A stretch of DNA of 59,495 nucleotides from Clostridia bacterium (lineage in GTDB: Bacteria; Bacillota; Clostridia; Christensenellales; Borkfalkiaceae): NCBI GenBank assembly GCA_017445995.1, contig JAFSRT010000009.1, forward strand, positions 1 to 59,495, given 5' to 3'. Position numbers and translations under genes: made by a program. This document shows positions 46,224 through 55,483 of the stretch, piece after piece (position 1 is the stretch's first letter; each line of letters begins with the position of its first letter). The notes under the pieces were generated by a model. The model searched no databases. It saw only the letters and a list, made by a program, of their open reading frames with translations, and had not been told where the DNA came from.

Positions 46224-47705
46224 ATGGAATTTATAAGTACACGCGGAAAATGTAAGGTATCTTCCGCAGCGGAAGCGATTGTTAAGGGCTTGGCGGACGA
46301 CGGGGGGCTTTTCGTTCCCGCAACTTTTCCCGATTTTTCGGGCAAGTTAGGTAGTTTATGCGAATTAGACTACCCTGAACTTGCTTGCGAAGTTTTACAC
46401 TCTTATTTAGAAGAATACGATAAACAAAAATTATTAGACGCATGCAAAAAGGCTTACGCGAAGTTTGACGATAGTCCCGCGCCTATCGTAAAGATAGACG
46501 AAAAGTACTATATTATGGAACTTTTCCACGGCCCGACGCTTGCTTTTAAAGATATTGCACTCACGATTTTGCCGTATTTACTTCGCGAAGGCGCGAATAT
46601 TTGCGGGCTTCGTGACGAAATACTTATTCTCGTTGCAACGAGTGGGGACACGGGTAAAGCCGCACTCGAAGGGTTTAAGGATGCGGAAGGTATAAAAATC
46701 AACGTGTTCTACCCGAGCGACGGAGTTTCCGATATGCAGAAATTACAGATGAGAACGCAGGAAGGAAACAACGTGAACGTCGTTGCGGTAAAAGGCAATT
46801 TCGACGATTGTCAGACGGCTGTTAAAAAGATTTTTTCCGATAAGGGAATAGAAACAGAGTTAAAGAAAAACGGTATCGTCTTATCGAGTGCCAACTCAAT
46901 CAACTTCGGCAGACTTGCCCCGCAGATTACCTATTATTTTTCTGCTTATTTCGATCTTGTTAATTCAAACGAAATAAAACTCGGCGACAAAGTGGACTTC
47001 GTCGTTCCGACGGGTAATTTCGGCGATATTTTAGCGGGTTATTACGCAAAGAAAATGGGGCTACCGGTTGGCAAACTCGTTTGTGCTTCTAACTCTAACA
47101 ACGTTCTAACGGAGTTTTTTAACAACGGAACTTATAATTCCGACAGAGAGTTTTATAAAACCATTTCGCCTTCTATGGATATACTTATTTCGAGTAATTT
47201 AGAAAGATTGCTTTTTGAAATAGGCGGAAGGAACGCCGAAGAAACGGCAACGCTTATGCAACAGTTAAAAACCGATAAGAGATACACCGTTTCAAAGAAG
47301 GAAAAGGCGATATTAGACGAAGAGTTTTATGCGGACTTTTGCGACGAAGAAGAGTGTAAGGAAACAATCGCCGATTTCTTTGAAGAAAACGGCTACGTTT
47401 TAGATACGCATACTGCGGTTGCGGTAAACGTATCGGATAGTTATATCGGGTTTACGGGTTCAGATAAAGCAGTCGTTATATTATCTACCGCAAATCCTTA
47501 TAAGTTCTCGCAAAACGTATTAAACGCGATAACGGGAAAACAGGTAAAGGACGCGTTCTCGGCGTCAATTCAACTCAACCAAGTTTCCGCTATGGAAATA
47601 CCTAAACAGATTTCGGAATTACAAGAAAAACAAGTAAGATTTAACGAAATTATAGATAAAACCGAGACGTTTATTGCTATAAAAGAGTTTTTAAATATTA
47701 AATAA
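46224..47705 (+). CDS. thrC: Threonine synthase
   Basis: Converts O-phosphohomoserine to threonine with PLP. The 493-residue protein has the PLP lysine in GPTLAFKDIA (K109), the phosphate-binding ATSGDTGKAALEG, and SANSINFGRL, all of the long ThrC class. A leader hairpin and promoter precede it. It completes, with aspartate kinase at 6.6 kb, two of the steps to threonine in this window; hom and thrB are not here. Confidence 0.96.
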   Translation: MEFISTRGKCKVSSAAEAIVKGLADDGGLFVPATFPDFSGKLGSLCELDYPELACEVLHSYLEEYDKQKLLDACKKAYAKFDDSPAPIVKIDEKYYIMELFHGPTLAFKDIALTILPYLLREGANICGLRDEILILVATSGDTGKAALEGFKDAEGIKINVFYPSDGVSDMQKLQMRTQEGNNVNVVAVKGNFDDCQTAVKKIFSDKGIETELKKNGIVLSSANSINFGRLAPQITYYFSAYFDLVNSNEIKLGDKVDFVVPTGNFGDILAGYYAKKMGLPVGKLVCASNSNNVLTEFFNNGTYNSDREFYKTISPSMDILISSNLERLLFEIGGRNAEETATLMQQLKTDKRYTVSKKEKAILDEEFYADFCDEEECKETIADFFEENGYVLDTHTAVAVNVSDSYIGFTGSDKAVVILSTANPYKFSQNVLNAITGKQVKDAFSASIQLNQVSAMEIPKQISELQEKQVRFNEIIDKTETFIAIKEFLNIK

Positions 47706-47724
47706 GATATAATTTTGGTGTATT

Positions 47725-48729
47725 ATGGAAGAAAAGAAGACGTTATTCAGCGCCGTTCAACCGAGTGGGATTTTAACTATAGGAAACTATCTCGGCGCGC
47801 TAAAAAACTTTAAGAAACTTCAAAGCGATTATAACAGTATTTTCGCGTTGGCGGACTTACATACGCTTACCGTTAAACAGGAAACGGGCGCGTTAAAAAA
47901 GAACACTTACGAACTGCTTGCCTTATATCTTGCGTGCGGATTAAATCCCGAAGAATCGGTAATTTTCGCGCAGTCGCACGTTTCGGCGCACGCGGAACTT
48001 GCTTGGATACTTAATACTATTACTTACCCCGGCGAACTTTCCCGTATGACGCAGTTTAAAGATAAAAGCCAAAAACACGCGGATAATATCAATATGGGGC
48101 TTATGGATTACCCCGTTTTAATGGCTTCCGATATTCTCTTGTATCAGACCGATTTAGTTCCTATCGGTGCAGACCAAAAACAACACCTTGAATTATCGAG
48201 AGATTTAGCGATAAGGTTTAACAACCGTTTCGGCGAAACTTTTAAAGTTCCCGACGGCTATTTTGCTAAAAATTGTGCAAGAGTTATGTCGCTATCGGAA
48301 CCTGAAAGAAAAATGAGTAAGTCGGATCCGAACCTTAATTCCTTTATTTCAATGGACGACGATATCGACACTATTATAAGAAAGTTCAAAAGGGCGGTTA
48401 CCGACAGCGATAACAGAATAGTTTATTCGGAAGATAAAAAGGGAATAAGCAATTTGTTGACCATTTATTGCGCGTTTACCGATAAAACTATTGAAGAAGC
48501 CGAAAAAGAGTTCGACGGGCAGTTATACGGCGCGTTTAAGTTAAAAGTAGGCGAAGCCGTTGCAGAGAAGATTGAACCTATAAGACTTGAAAAGAACAGA
48601 CTGTTGGCAAATAAAGATTATTTGGACGACGTTTTATCGTCGGGCGCAATAAGAGCGGAAAGAATAGCGTATAGAACGCTTAATAAAGTTTATAAAAAAG
48701 TAGGGCTTGTTCCTAAAAAGAGAGTGTAA
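47725..48729 (+). CDS. trpS: Tryptophanyl-tRNA synthetase
   Basis: A class I synthetase of 334 residues: the HIGH-equivalent TIGN (18-21) in QPSGILTIGN and KMSKS (196-200), with the family segment PIGADQKQHLELSRD. It charges tRNA-Trp. No T-box precedes it. Its TAA overlaps the next gene's ATG by one base. Confidence 0.97.
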   Translation: MEEKKTLFSAVQPSGILTIGNYLGALKNFKKLQSDYNSIFALADLHTLTVKQETGALKKNTYELLALYLACGLNPEESVIFAQSHVSAHAELAWILNTITYPGELSRMTQFKDKSQKHADNINMGLMDYPVLMASDILLYQTDLVPIGADQKQHLELSRDLAIRFNNRFGETFKVPDGYFAKNCARVMSLSEPERKMSKSDPNLNSFISMDDDIDTIIRKFKRAVTDSDNRIVYSEDKKGISNLLTIYCAFTDKTIEEAEKEFDGQLYGAFKLKVGEAVAEKIEPIRLEKNRLLANKDYLDDVLSSGAIRAERIAYRTLNKVYKKVGLVPKKRV

Positions 48730-49568
48730 TGTTCGGTTACGTTAAACCTGATGAACCGTTTTTATATATGAAAGACGCCGTGCTTTATAAGGCGACCTAT
48801 TGCGGGCTTTGTAAAAGCATAGGAAAATGTTGCGGTGAGTGCGGAAGATTTTCGCTTACTTACGACTTAACTTTTTTATCGGTGTTATTGCATAATATTA
48901 CGGGAACGGATTTAAAAATAGAAAAACAGCATTGCGTTTTGCATTTAATTAAAAAAAGACCGATTGCATTAAACGACGGCTTGTTTTCCCGCATTGCGTC
49001 GCTTAACGTTTTGCTTGCCTATCATAAATTAAACGACGACGTAATCGATAACGGGAAAGGCAGATTAAAAAGACTTTTCTTTTCACGCGCATATTCTCGG
49101 GCGAAAAAGAACGAACCTATATTAAATACTATTATCGAAGAAAAATATCGCGAATTATTATCGCTTGAAAAATCTTCGTGCGACAGTATCGATAGGGTTT
49201 CAGACCCGTTCGGGACAATGATGCAAAGTATTTGTCAGGACTTGTTAAAAGATAAATACACGGAAGAAATAAGAAGGCTATCATACTCGCTTGGGAAGTG
49301 GATTTATTTAATCGACGCGCTTGACGACTTTGATAAAGACAAGAAAAACGGCGACTATAACGTTTTCGTTTTATCTTATAAAGATATAAAAGACAAAAAG
49401 GAACTTGTAAAAGAAAAGATTAGTGATTTACATTTGATTTTCGGTGTCCTTATGTCTGACATAATGGATTGTACAAGTAAATTACGGTATAATTTTAATC
49501 ACGATTTAACGGATAATATACTAACTAACGGGTTAGCCGTGCAAACAAAAAAAATAATGGAGAAATAA
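48729..49568 (+). CDS. DUF5685 family protein
   Basis: A 279-residue helical protein resembling the DUF5685 family: N-terminal MFGYVKPDEPFLYMKDAVLYKATYC, cysteine pairs CGLCKSIGKCCGECGRF (about 25-42) that could bind a metal, and a later DPFGTMMQSI, LGKWIYLIDALDDFDKDKKNGDYN segment rich in acidic residues that resembles the metal/diphosphate motif of terpenoid-synthase-like folds. The function is unknown. It overlaps trpS by one base and is followed 1 nt later by a J-like gene; the trio with the next two genes looks like one translational unit. Confidence 0.8.
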   Translation: MFGYVKPDEPFLYMKDAVLYKATYCGLCKSIGKCCGECGRFSLTYDLTFLSVLLHNITGTDLKIEKQHCVLHLIKKRPIALNDGLFSRIASLNVLLAYHKLNDDVIDNGKGRLKRLFFSRAYSRAKKNEPILNTIIEEKYRELLSLEKSSCDSIDRVSDPFGTMMQSICQDLLKDKYTEEIRRLSYSLGKWIYLIDALDDFDKDKKNGDYNVFVLSYKDIKDKKELVKEKISDLHLIFGVLMSDIMDCTSKLRYNFNHDLTDNILTNGLAVQTKKIMEK

Positions 49569-49569
49569 G

Positions 49570-50193
49570 ATGCAGGAAGAATATAAGATTTTGGGTTTAA
49601 CCGAAGACGCTACCGACGAAGAAATAGAAAACGCTTACACGGCGCTTAAAAACAAATACTCAAGGGAAAGATTTTTAGAAGGCGAAGCGGGAAACGAAGC
49701 GGCGAAAAATCTGACTAAACTTGAAAACGCTTATCAGGAAATAAAAGACGGCAAAAAGAATAAGTCGGCATATAATTCGTCTTTTTCTTACGAAGAGATT
49801 TATAACACTCTTAAAAAGGGCGATTATAATACCGCGCAACAGCAACTCGATAAAGTTTCGTACAGGGGTGCGGAGTGGCATTATCTTCAATCGGTTGTGT
49901 TCTATAAAAAGAACTGGATAAACGAAAGCAAAAAACAACTTGAAATCGCTATCGAATTAGACCCTGATAATCAAAAGTATAAATCGGAATACGAAAAACT
50001 TAAAAACTCAATGAATATGCACGGCGACAACTTTAACAATAACCGTGGATACGGAACTTATAACCAGAACGGACAAACTCAAAACGTTAATTACAACCAG
50101 CAACAAATGGGCAGAAACGGGGCAATGGACTTCTGTGAATGCTGTACTACTTGGTGCTGTATGAATATGCTTTGTAATTCTTTTTGCAGATAA
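49570..50193 (+). CDS. J-domain-like protein without HPD, cysteine-rich C-terminus
   Basis: A 207-residue protein. Residues 3-65 read as a J domain (YKILGLTEDATDEEIENAYTAL) but the HPD tripeptide needed to stimulate DnaK is missing (KYSRERF where KYHPD is expected). A TPR-like pair follows (about 75-145), then an Asn/Gln-rich linker (about 150-185) and a cysteine cluster (CECCTTWCCMNMLC) at the end. It is probably an adaptor rather than a DnaK co-chaperone. It lies between DUF5685 and a membrane-protein gene with almost no spacing. Confidence 0.8.
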   Translation: MQEEYKILGLTEDATDEEIENAYTALKNKYSRERFLEGEAGNEAAKNLTKLENAYQEIKDGKKNKSAYNSSFSYEEIYNTLKKGDYNTAQQQLDKVSYRGAEWHYLQSVVFYKKNWINESKKQLEIAIELDPDNQKYKSEYEKLKNSMNMHGDNFNNNRGYGTYNQNGQTQNVNYNQQQMGRNGAMDFCECCTTWCCMNMLCNSFCR

Positions 50194-50727
50194 ATGAAAA
50201 GTAAAGTAATAGCGTTATCGGCAATATCTTCTGCCTTTATAGCACTTTTTTTAACGTTGGGCGCATACGTTACGTTTATCGACCTGATTTCCGTAGTCTT
50301 TGCGTCCGCATTTACCGTATTGCCACTTTACTATAAGTCTTTTACGGGCAGTTTTCTGTCTTTTTTAGCGGGCGGAATTATTGCCTTTTTGTTTAGCGGT
50401 TTTAACGTGTATTCTCTCGTTTTTCCCGCGTTTTTTTTCTTTTTCGGTTGTTATCCTATTATAAAATCAATATTTACCGAAAAGAACTTTAATAAGGTTT
50501 TGTCAATAATTATAGGGCTTATCTGGTGCGTCGCTTTTTCTTACGGACTTTATTTTTATTACGTATTTTTTATGAAAATGCAACTTACCGATTTCCCTGA
50601 AACGATTATTAGATACATATACTTTTTTATACCCGTTTTTGCCGTTATCTTATTTATTATTTTCGATAGATTTATAGTGGCGGTTAAAATGGTTGAAGAC
50701 AGGTATTTAAAAAGGATAATAAAGTAA
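50194..50727 (+). CDS. Multi-pass membrane protein (177 aa), unknown function
   Basis: A 177-residue protein with about five hydrophobic segments (roughly 5-35, 37-55, 58-90, 102-128, 138-160), ending in a short basic tail. No family is recognised; the size and topology resemble small transporter or cell-wall-associated integral proteins, but no motif decides. ATG follows the J-like gene's stop without a gap (TAAATG), so translation is probably coupled. Confidence 0.75.
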   Translation: MKSKVIALSAISSAFIALFLTLGAYVTFIDLISVVFASAFTVLPLYYKSFTGSFLSFLAGGIIAFLFSGFNVYSLVFPAFFFFFGCYPIIKSIFTEKNFNKVLSIIIGLIWCVAFSYGLYFYYVFFMKMQLTDFPETIIRYIYFFIPVFAVILFIIFDRFIVAVKMVEDRYLKRIIK

Positions 50728-50741
50728 AACGAAAGATTATT

Positions 50742-52142
50742 ATGAAAAAAAACGAAGAATACGTTGGGATTGTAAATAATATAGGCGCAAACGGTGAAGG
50801 CGTTATATTAAACGGGGATACGGTTGTTTTCCTGCCTTACGCGATAACGGGCGAAAAAGTTCGCTATAAAATCTTAAAAACCGTTAAAAATTGCGCTTAC
50901 GCTAAACTTTTGGAGGTTTGTACCCCGTCGGAGAAAAGAGTACGTCCGAAATGTTCAGCGTTTATAAAATGCGGTGGCTGTCAAATCCAACATATTGATT
51001 ATTCTTCGCAGTTAAAAATAAAAGAAGACGCAATCCATCAATGTTTTAAAAAGATTGCGGGATTAGATATAACCGTCGATAAAACGGTAGAGTGCAAAAA
51101 CGAGTACCATTACAGAAATAAACTGTCTCTTCCCGTAGGACAGGACGAAAACGGCTTTAAAATCGGCTTTTATGCGGAAAACTCTCATAGAGTTGTCGCG
51201 ATAGAAGATTGCCCGATTAACCCCGCGTGGACGAAAGATGTTATTTCGGCTTTTTCGGAGTATATGAAAGAGTTTAACCTGTCCGGTTATAACGAAATCA
51301 CGCATAAGGGAAACATACGTGAAATTACCGTAAGGGAAGTTTCTGACGCGCTAATTATTACGGCTGTCATAAACGGCGATAATTTAATCGGCGAACAACG
51401 GCTTATCGAGATAATTAAAAGTAAAATCGATAAAGAGTTTTCTCTTTTTTATAACGTCAATAAAAAGGACACTAACGTTATTTACGGCGAAAAGTTCACG
51501 CTTTTATACGGAAAACCTTTTTATTATGCCGAACAGTTCGGTATAAAGTATAAAATCGGCGTACAGAGTTTTATGCAGGTAAACGATTATATCTCTTTAA
51601 AACTCTATCAGGCGGTTAAAGACAACGCGTTAACAGACGACGAAACAACCGTGATAGACGCGTATAGCGGTGCGGGACTTATGACCGCACTAACGTCGAA
51701 AGACGCGAAAAACGGCGTTGGGATAGAAATCGTAAAAGAAGCGGTTGACTGTGCCGACGAACTTATGAAAATAAACGGACTTGACGATAAGGTAGTCAAC
51801 TATTGCGGTAAATGCGAAGATATATTGCCGAAAATTATTCCGACGATAAAGAATAAAACCTGTCTTATTTTAGATCCGCCGAGAAAGGGTTGCGACGAAA
51901 AGGTTATCCGCGCGATAACGGAAAGTAATATTGAAAAAATCATTTACGTTTCGTGTATGCCGTCAACACTTGCAAGGGACGTGGGGCTTCTTACGGGCAA
52001 TCTTATTTTTACAAAAGAAGGTATTAAAAAATCGGAAAAACCGAGTTTTAATTATAAAATACGATCTATAACGCCTTTTGATATGTTCCCGCAAACAAAA
52101 CACGTGGAAACGCTTTGCGTTTTAACAAAATACGACAGATAA
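50742..52142 (+). CDS. rlmD: 23S rRNA (uracil-1939 C5)-methyltransferase
   Basis: A 466-residue RumA/RlmD-type methylase: an N-terminal TRAM domain (about 3-60), an FeS site (C71, C77, C80 and a fourth Cys in EDCPIN), the SAM site VIDAYSGAGLMT and the catalytic region DPPRKGCDEK and YVSCMPSTLARD. Paralogues (RlmCD) modify U747 as well, so the exact target is not certain. AAAGATT is the only weak ribosome-binding site. Confidence 0.93.
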   Translation: MKKNEEYVGIVNNIGANGEGVILNGDTVVFLPYAITGEKVRYKILKTVKNCAYAKLLEVCTPSEKRVRPKCSAFIKCGGCQIQHIDYSSQLKIKEDAIHQCFKKIAGLDITVDKTVECKNEYHYRNKLSLPVGQDENGFKIGFYAENSHRVVAIEDCPINPAWTKDVISAFSEYMKEFNLSGYNEITHKGNIREITVREVSDALIITAVINGDNLIGEQRLIEIIKSKIDKEFSLFYNVNKKDTNVIYGEKFTLLYGKPFYYAEQFGIKYKIGVQSFMQVNDYISLKLYQAVKDNALTDDETTVIDAYSGAGLMTALTSKDAKNGVGIEIVKEAVDCADELMKINGLDDKVVNYCGKCEDILPKIIPTIKNKTCLILDPPRKGCDEKVIRAITESNIEKIIYVSCMPSTLARDVGLLTGNLIFTKEGIKKSEKPSFNYKIRSITPFDMFPQTKHVETLCVLTKYDR

Positions 52143-52156
52143 AATAAAAGGAAAAA

Positions 52157-53341
52157 ATGAAACAGAAAAAACCGAAAAAATGGATAAAAACAAGGCATAA
52201 AATCGTTCAGTTTATATTCAGAACGCCCTTTTATCTCTTTTGGAAAAGAAAGTATAACGCAAAAATAGAAAAGTTCGATTTTAAGGGCAAAAACTATATC
52301 GTTTTATACAATCACCAAACGCCTGCCGACCAGTTCTTTCTTAACAAAATGTTCTATAAAAAGGACTATTTTTTAGGTACGGAAGACATTATGTCGAACG
52401 GATTTATCTCTAAACTTTTAAAGTTCGGGTTTGCTCCTATCCCGATTGACAAGACGGGCAACGACTTTAACGCCGTAAAAAACTGTATTAAGGTCGTTAA
52501 AGAAGGCGGAACGATTTTGATTGCGCCCGAAGGCAACAGGACGTATAGCGGGCATACCGAAGATTTTAAGCCGTCTATAATAAAACTTATCAGGCTTTGC
52601 AAAATTCCCGTGGTTTTGGTTAAAATCGAAGGCGGATACGGGGTTGAACCGAGATGGAGTAATTACGTCCGTAAAGGCGAAATGAAAATCGGCGTTTCAA
52701 GGATTATCGAACCTTTAGAATATGCAGAAATGGACGATAAGACTTTTTTCGGTATAATAAAGGAAGGTATAAGCGTTGACGATACGAAATTAAACCAAAA
52801 GTTTACGGGCGATAAAAAGGCGGAATATCTCGAAAGGGCGGTTTGCGTTTGTCCCGATTGCGGATTCAGCGAATTAAAAAGCGAAGGGAACTTTATAACC
52901 TGTCAAAAATGCGGAAGGAAAGTCGAATATAAAGACGATTTGACTTTATCGCCTGTTGAAGGACAGTTTCCTTTTAACACCGTTTCGGACTGGCTTGATT
53001 ATCAGAACGACTTTATAAAAAACTCTTACGACAAAAATAGCGGGGCGATTTTTACCGATAAAATAAGGCTTTTTTCCGTTCAACTCTATAAAAATAAAAA
53101 AGTTCTTTCAAAAAATGCTATTTCCTATTTATTTTTTGATAAAATTATGTTATCATATAACGGAGTGAAAGAAATACTGTCGTTTAACGACGTAAAACAG
53201 ACGGCGGTTCTCGGCAGAAACAAACTGAACGTAAGCATAAACGGTAAAACCTATCAGTTTAAAGGAGATATGCGCTTTAACGCGCTTAAATATCATTTGT
53301 TTTTCAATAACTATTCTACAAAAGCGGAGGTTAAACTTTAA
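52157..53341 (+). CDS. PlsC-type acyltransferase fused to zinc ribbon and C-terminal beta domain
   Basis: A 394-residue protein. Residues about 35-215 are a PlsC-type lysophospholipid acyltransferase with the HX4D motif NHQTPAD (H53, D58) and EGNRTYSG. A zinc ribbon follows (CPDC ... CQKC, about 232-253), then a beta-rich C-terminus (about 300-394, ending FKGDMRFNALKYHLFF) that resembles a PH-like module. It would acylate lysophosphatidate or a related lipid. The ribbon and tail are an uncommon addition to this enzyme. Its stop overlaps the symporter start (TAATG), indicating coupled translation. Confidence 0.85.
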   Translation: MKQKKPKKWIKTRHKIVQFIFRTPFYLFWKRKYNAKIEKFDFKGKNYIVLYNHQTPADQFFLNKMFYKKDYFLGTEDIMSNGFISKLLKFGFAPIPIDKTGNDFNAVKNCIKVVKEGGTILIAPEGNRTYSGHTEDFKPSIIKLIRLCKIPVVLVKIEGGYGVEPRWSNYVRKGEMKIGVSRIIEPLEYAEMDDKTFFGIIKEGISVDDTKLNQKFTGDKKAEYLERAVCVCPDCGFSELKSEGNFITCQKCGRKVEYKDDLTLSPVEGQFPFNTVSDWLDYQNDFIKNSYDKNSGAIFTDKIRLFSVQLYKNKKVLSKNAISYLFFDKIMLSYNGVKEILSFNDVKQTAVLGRNKLNVSINGKTYQFKGDMRFNALKYHLFFNNYSTKAEVKL

Positions 53342-54771
53342 TGAACTCGTTTTCAAGTATCAGCGCTTGGAGTTTGATTTCCATTATAACAGTGCTATTA
53401 GTTGCAATGTTAGTCGGAAACATGCTGAAAAAATCTATTAAGGTCTTAAATAATTCCTTAATTCCTACGTCGGTTATCGGCGGATTACTTATACTTGTCG
53501 TTTCGATAGCCTACGAAGCGATATTCAAAGTTCCGCTGTTTAACACCACCTTTTTCGGTGGCACGAACTCGGAATACGACTCGTCGAAACTTTCTATTTT
53601 AGAAGTTTTAACATATCACTGTTTGGCGTTGGGTACGATTGCGGTTGCACTTAAAAACAGCAACCAGAAATTAGATAAAAAAAGAAGCGGAGAGATATTC
53701 GATTCCGGAATAACGACGGTTGCAACCTATCTTATGCAGGGCTTTTTAGGTCTTTTAATCACGGTCGTTATAGCGCTTATTATTCCGACAATATTCGCTG
53801 CTTCCGGTATAATATTACCGTTTGGCTACGGGCAAGGCACAGGACAGGCACTTAACTACGGCGGAATATTCGAAAATGATTACGGATTTACGGGCGGAAG
53901 AAGTTTCGGGCTTACCATTGCCGCACTCGGCTTTTTATCGGCAAGTATAGGCGGTGTTATTCACTTGATTTTTATTCAGAAAAAGGGATTAAGAAACAAA
54001 GCGGATATAGAAAGTTCAAACGTTTTAACTCTTAAAGAAATACAGGGCGAAGACGAAGTTTCGCTTTACGGCAGTATCGAAAAACTTACTATTCAGGTTT
54101 GTTTTATCTTAATCACGTATATAATCACTTTCATTATAATGAAAGGTATTAGCGCGTTGGCACCGGGTATGGAAACGACGATTTTCGGGTTTAACTTCCT
54201 TTTCGGCGTTCTAGTCGCTACTTTACTTAAAGTAGTATTAAAGTTTTTCAAAAAGAAAAGAATGATGAAGAAAGAATACGTAAATAACTTTATGATGGAT
54301 AGGTTAAGCGGTTTCTTCTTCGACCTTATGGTAACGGCAGGTATTGCCGCAATCAGGATAGACATTTTACAAAACTACTGGTGGATAATATTAGTGTTAG
54401 GGCTTGTCGGCGCGTTCACGACCTTCTATTACAACAGGTTTATAGCGAGAAAACTTTTCCCGGAATATTCCGAAGAACAGTTCTTGGTTATGTACGGTAT
54501 GCTTACGGGAACGGCTAGTACGGGTATTATTCTGTTAAGAGAAATCGACCCTGAATATAAAACGCACGCAATGAATAATATGGTATTCCAACAACTTCCT
54601 GCGATTTTGTTCGGGTTCCCGATGATGATACTGGCAACTTTAGCGCCGAAAAATCCGTATCTTGTTTTAGGTATCGTGTTCGGGTATTTCGTTGTATTAA
54701 ATATCGTGCTTTTCAGAAAGTTTATTTTTAAGAAAAAGAAACCGACTGAAAGCGTAAAGGCGACCGAATAG
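53341..54771 (+). CDS. Sodium/glutamate-symporter-like (GltS family) transporter
   Basis: A 476-residue integral membrane protein with about ten to twelve helices, resembling the GltS family (paired GxxxSxxGG-type segments near LIPTSVIGGLLIL, GYGQGTGQALNYG, GLTIAALGFLSASIGGVIHL and LTGTASTGIILLREIDP). It probably moves glutamate or a related dicarboxylate with sodium, although it is longer than classical GltS (about 400 residues), with an inserted charged loop around residues 218-245. Translation is coupled to the acyltransferase gene. A charged C-terminal tail (KKKKPTESVKATE) ends the protein. Confidence 0.85.
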   Translation: MNSFSSISAWSLISIITVLLVAMLVGNMLKKSIKVLNNSLIPTSVIGGLLILVVSIAYEAIFKVPLFNTTFFGGTNSEYDSSKLSILEVLTYHCLALGTIAVALKNSNQKLDKKRSGEIFDSGITTVATYLMQGFLGLLITVVIALIIPTIFAASGIILPFGYGQGTGQALNYGGIFENDYGFTGGRSFGLTIAALGFLSASIGGVIHLIFIQKKGLRNKADIESSNVLTLKEIQGEDEVSLYGSIEKLTIQVCFILITYIITFIIMKGISALAPGMETTIFGFNFLFGVLVATLLKVVLKFFKKKRMMKKEYVNNFMMDRLSGFFFDLMVTAGIAAIRIDILQNYWWIILVLGLVGAFTTFYYNRFIARKLFPEYSEEQFLVMYGMLTGTASTGIILLREIDPEYKTHAMNNMVFQQLPAILFGFPMMILATLAPKNPYLVLGIVFGYFVVLNIVLFRKFIFKKKKPTESVKATE

Positions 54772-54856
54772 GGGCGACTTAATATTGAAAAATATATAAT
54801 AACGTGATAAAATATTCTTTAAGAATAAAATTATTGCGTTATTTTTTTTGGAAAGT

Positions 54857-55483
54857 ATGGAAAACGGGTTTTATACTGTTGTCGGGCAAGCGGAAGACTT
54901 GACCGTAATTGAAAAATCAAAGTTTATTTGTTATCTTAAACATATCGAAAGCGAAGACGAAGCACGGCAATTTATCGGCGAAATAAAAAAGAAAAATTCA
55001 CTCGCCACGCATAATTGCTATGCTTTTATATGCGATAAAACGGGTATAAACCAAAAGTGTTCTGACGACGGCGAACCGCAAGGCACGGCGGGCGTCCCCA
55101 TGCTTGAAGTGTTAAAAAACAAAAAACTCTTCTGTACTTGCGCCGTGGTAACGAGATATTTCGGCGGAATAAAACTCGGAAAAGGCGGGTTAAGTCGGGC
55201 GTATTCTAACGCCGTTTCCGACTGCATATTAAAAAGCAAAGTAGTTAAAATGGTGTTTTCCGATTTTATCGATATTACCGCCGATTACGAAACGTATAAT
55301 AAAGTTCTGAATATAATAGGAAAAGAAAATATAACGGTAATTTCTACCGATTTTAAGGACGATATAGTAATTCATATCGTTTGCCCGATAGAAAATACCG
55401 AAACAATTATCGACAAAATCAGCGAAGCGTCGTCGGGTAAAGTCAAAATAGAAAAGTTAAAACGGGACTATTATGGATACTGA
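54857..55483 (+). CDS. YigZ/IMPACT family protein
   Basis: A 208-residue UPF0029/YigZ protein: EKSKFICYLKHIESEDEA, then ATHNCYAFIC, SDDGEPQGTAGVPMLEVL and VVTRYFGGIKLGKGGLSRAY, the classic conserved block, with a C-terminal DUF1949-type domain. The family is linked to translation or Gcn1-like regulation in eukaryotes; the bacterial role is unclear. ATG 54857 has GGAAAG 4 nt upstream; an in-frame TTG at 54848 is the alternative. TTGAAA and TAAAAT boxes near 54784-54812 (17-nt spacer) form a probable promoter. It overlaps recX by 11 nt. Confidence 0.9.
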   Translation: MENGFYTVVGQAEDLTVIEKSKFICYLKHIESEDEARQFIGEIKKKNSLATHNCYAFICDKTGINQKCSDDGEPQGTAGVPMLEVLKNKKLFCTCAVVTRYFGGIKLGKGGLSRAYSNAVSDCILKSKVVKMVFSDFIDITADYETYNKVLNIIGKENITVISTDFKDDIVIHIVCPIENTETIIDKISEASSGKVKIEKLKRDYYGY

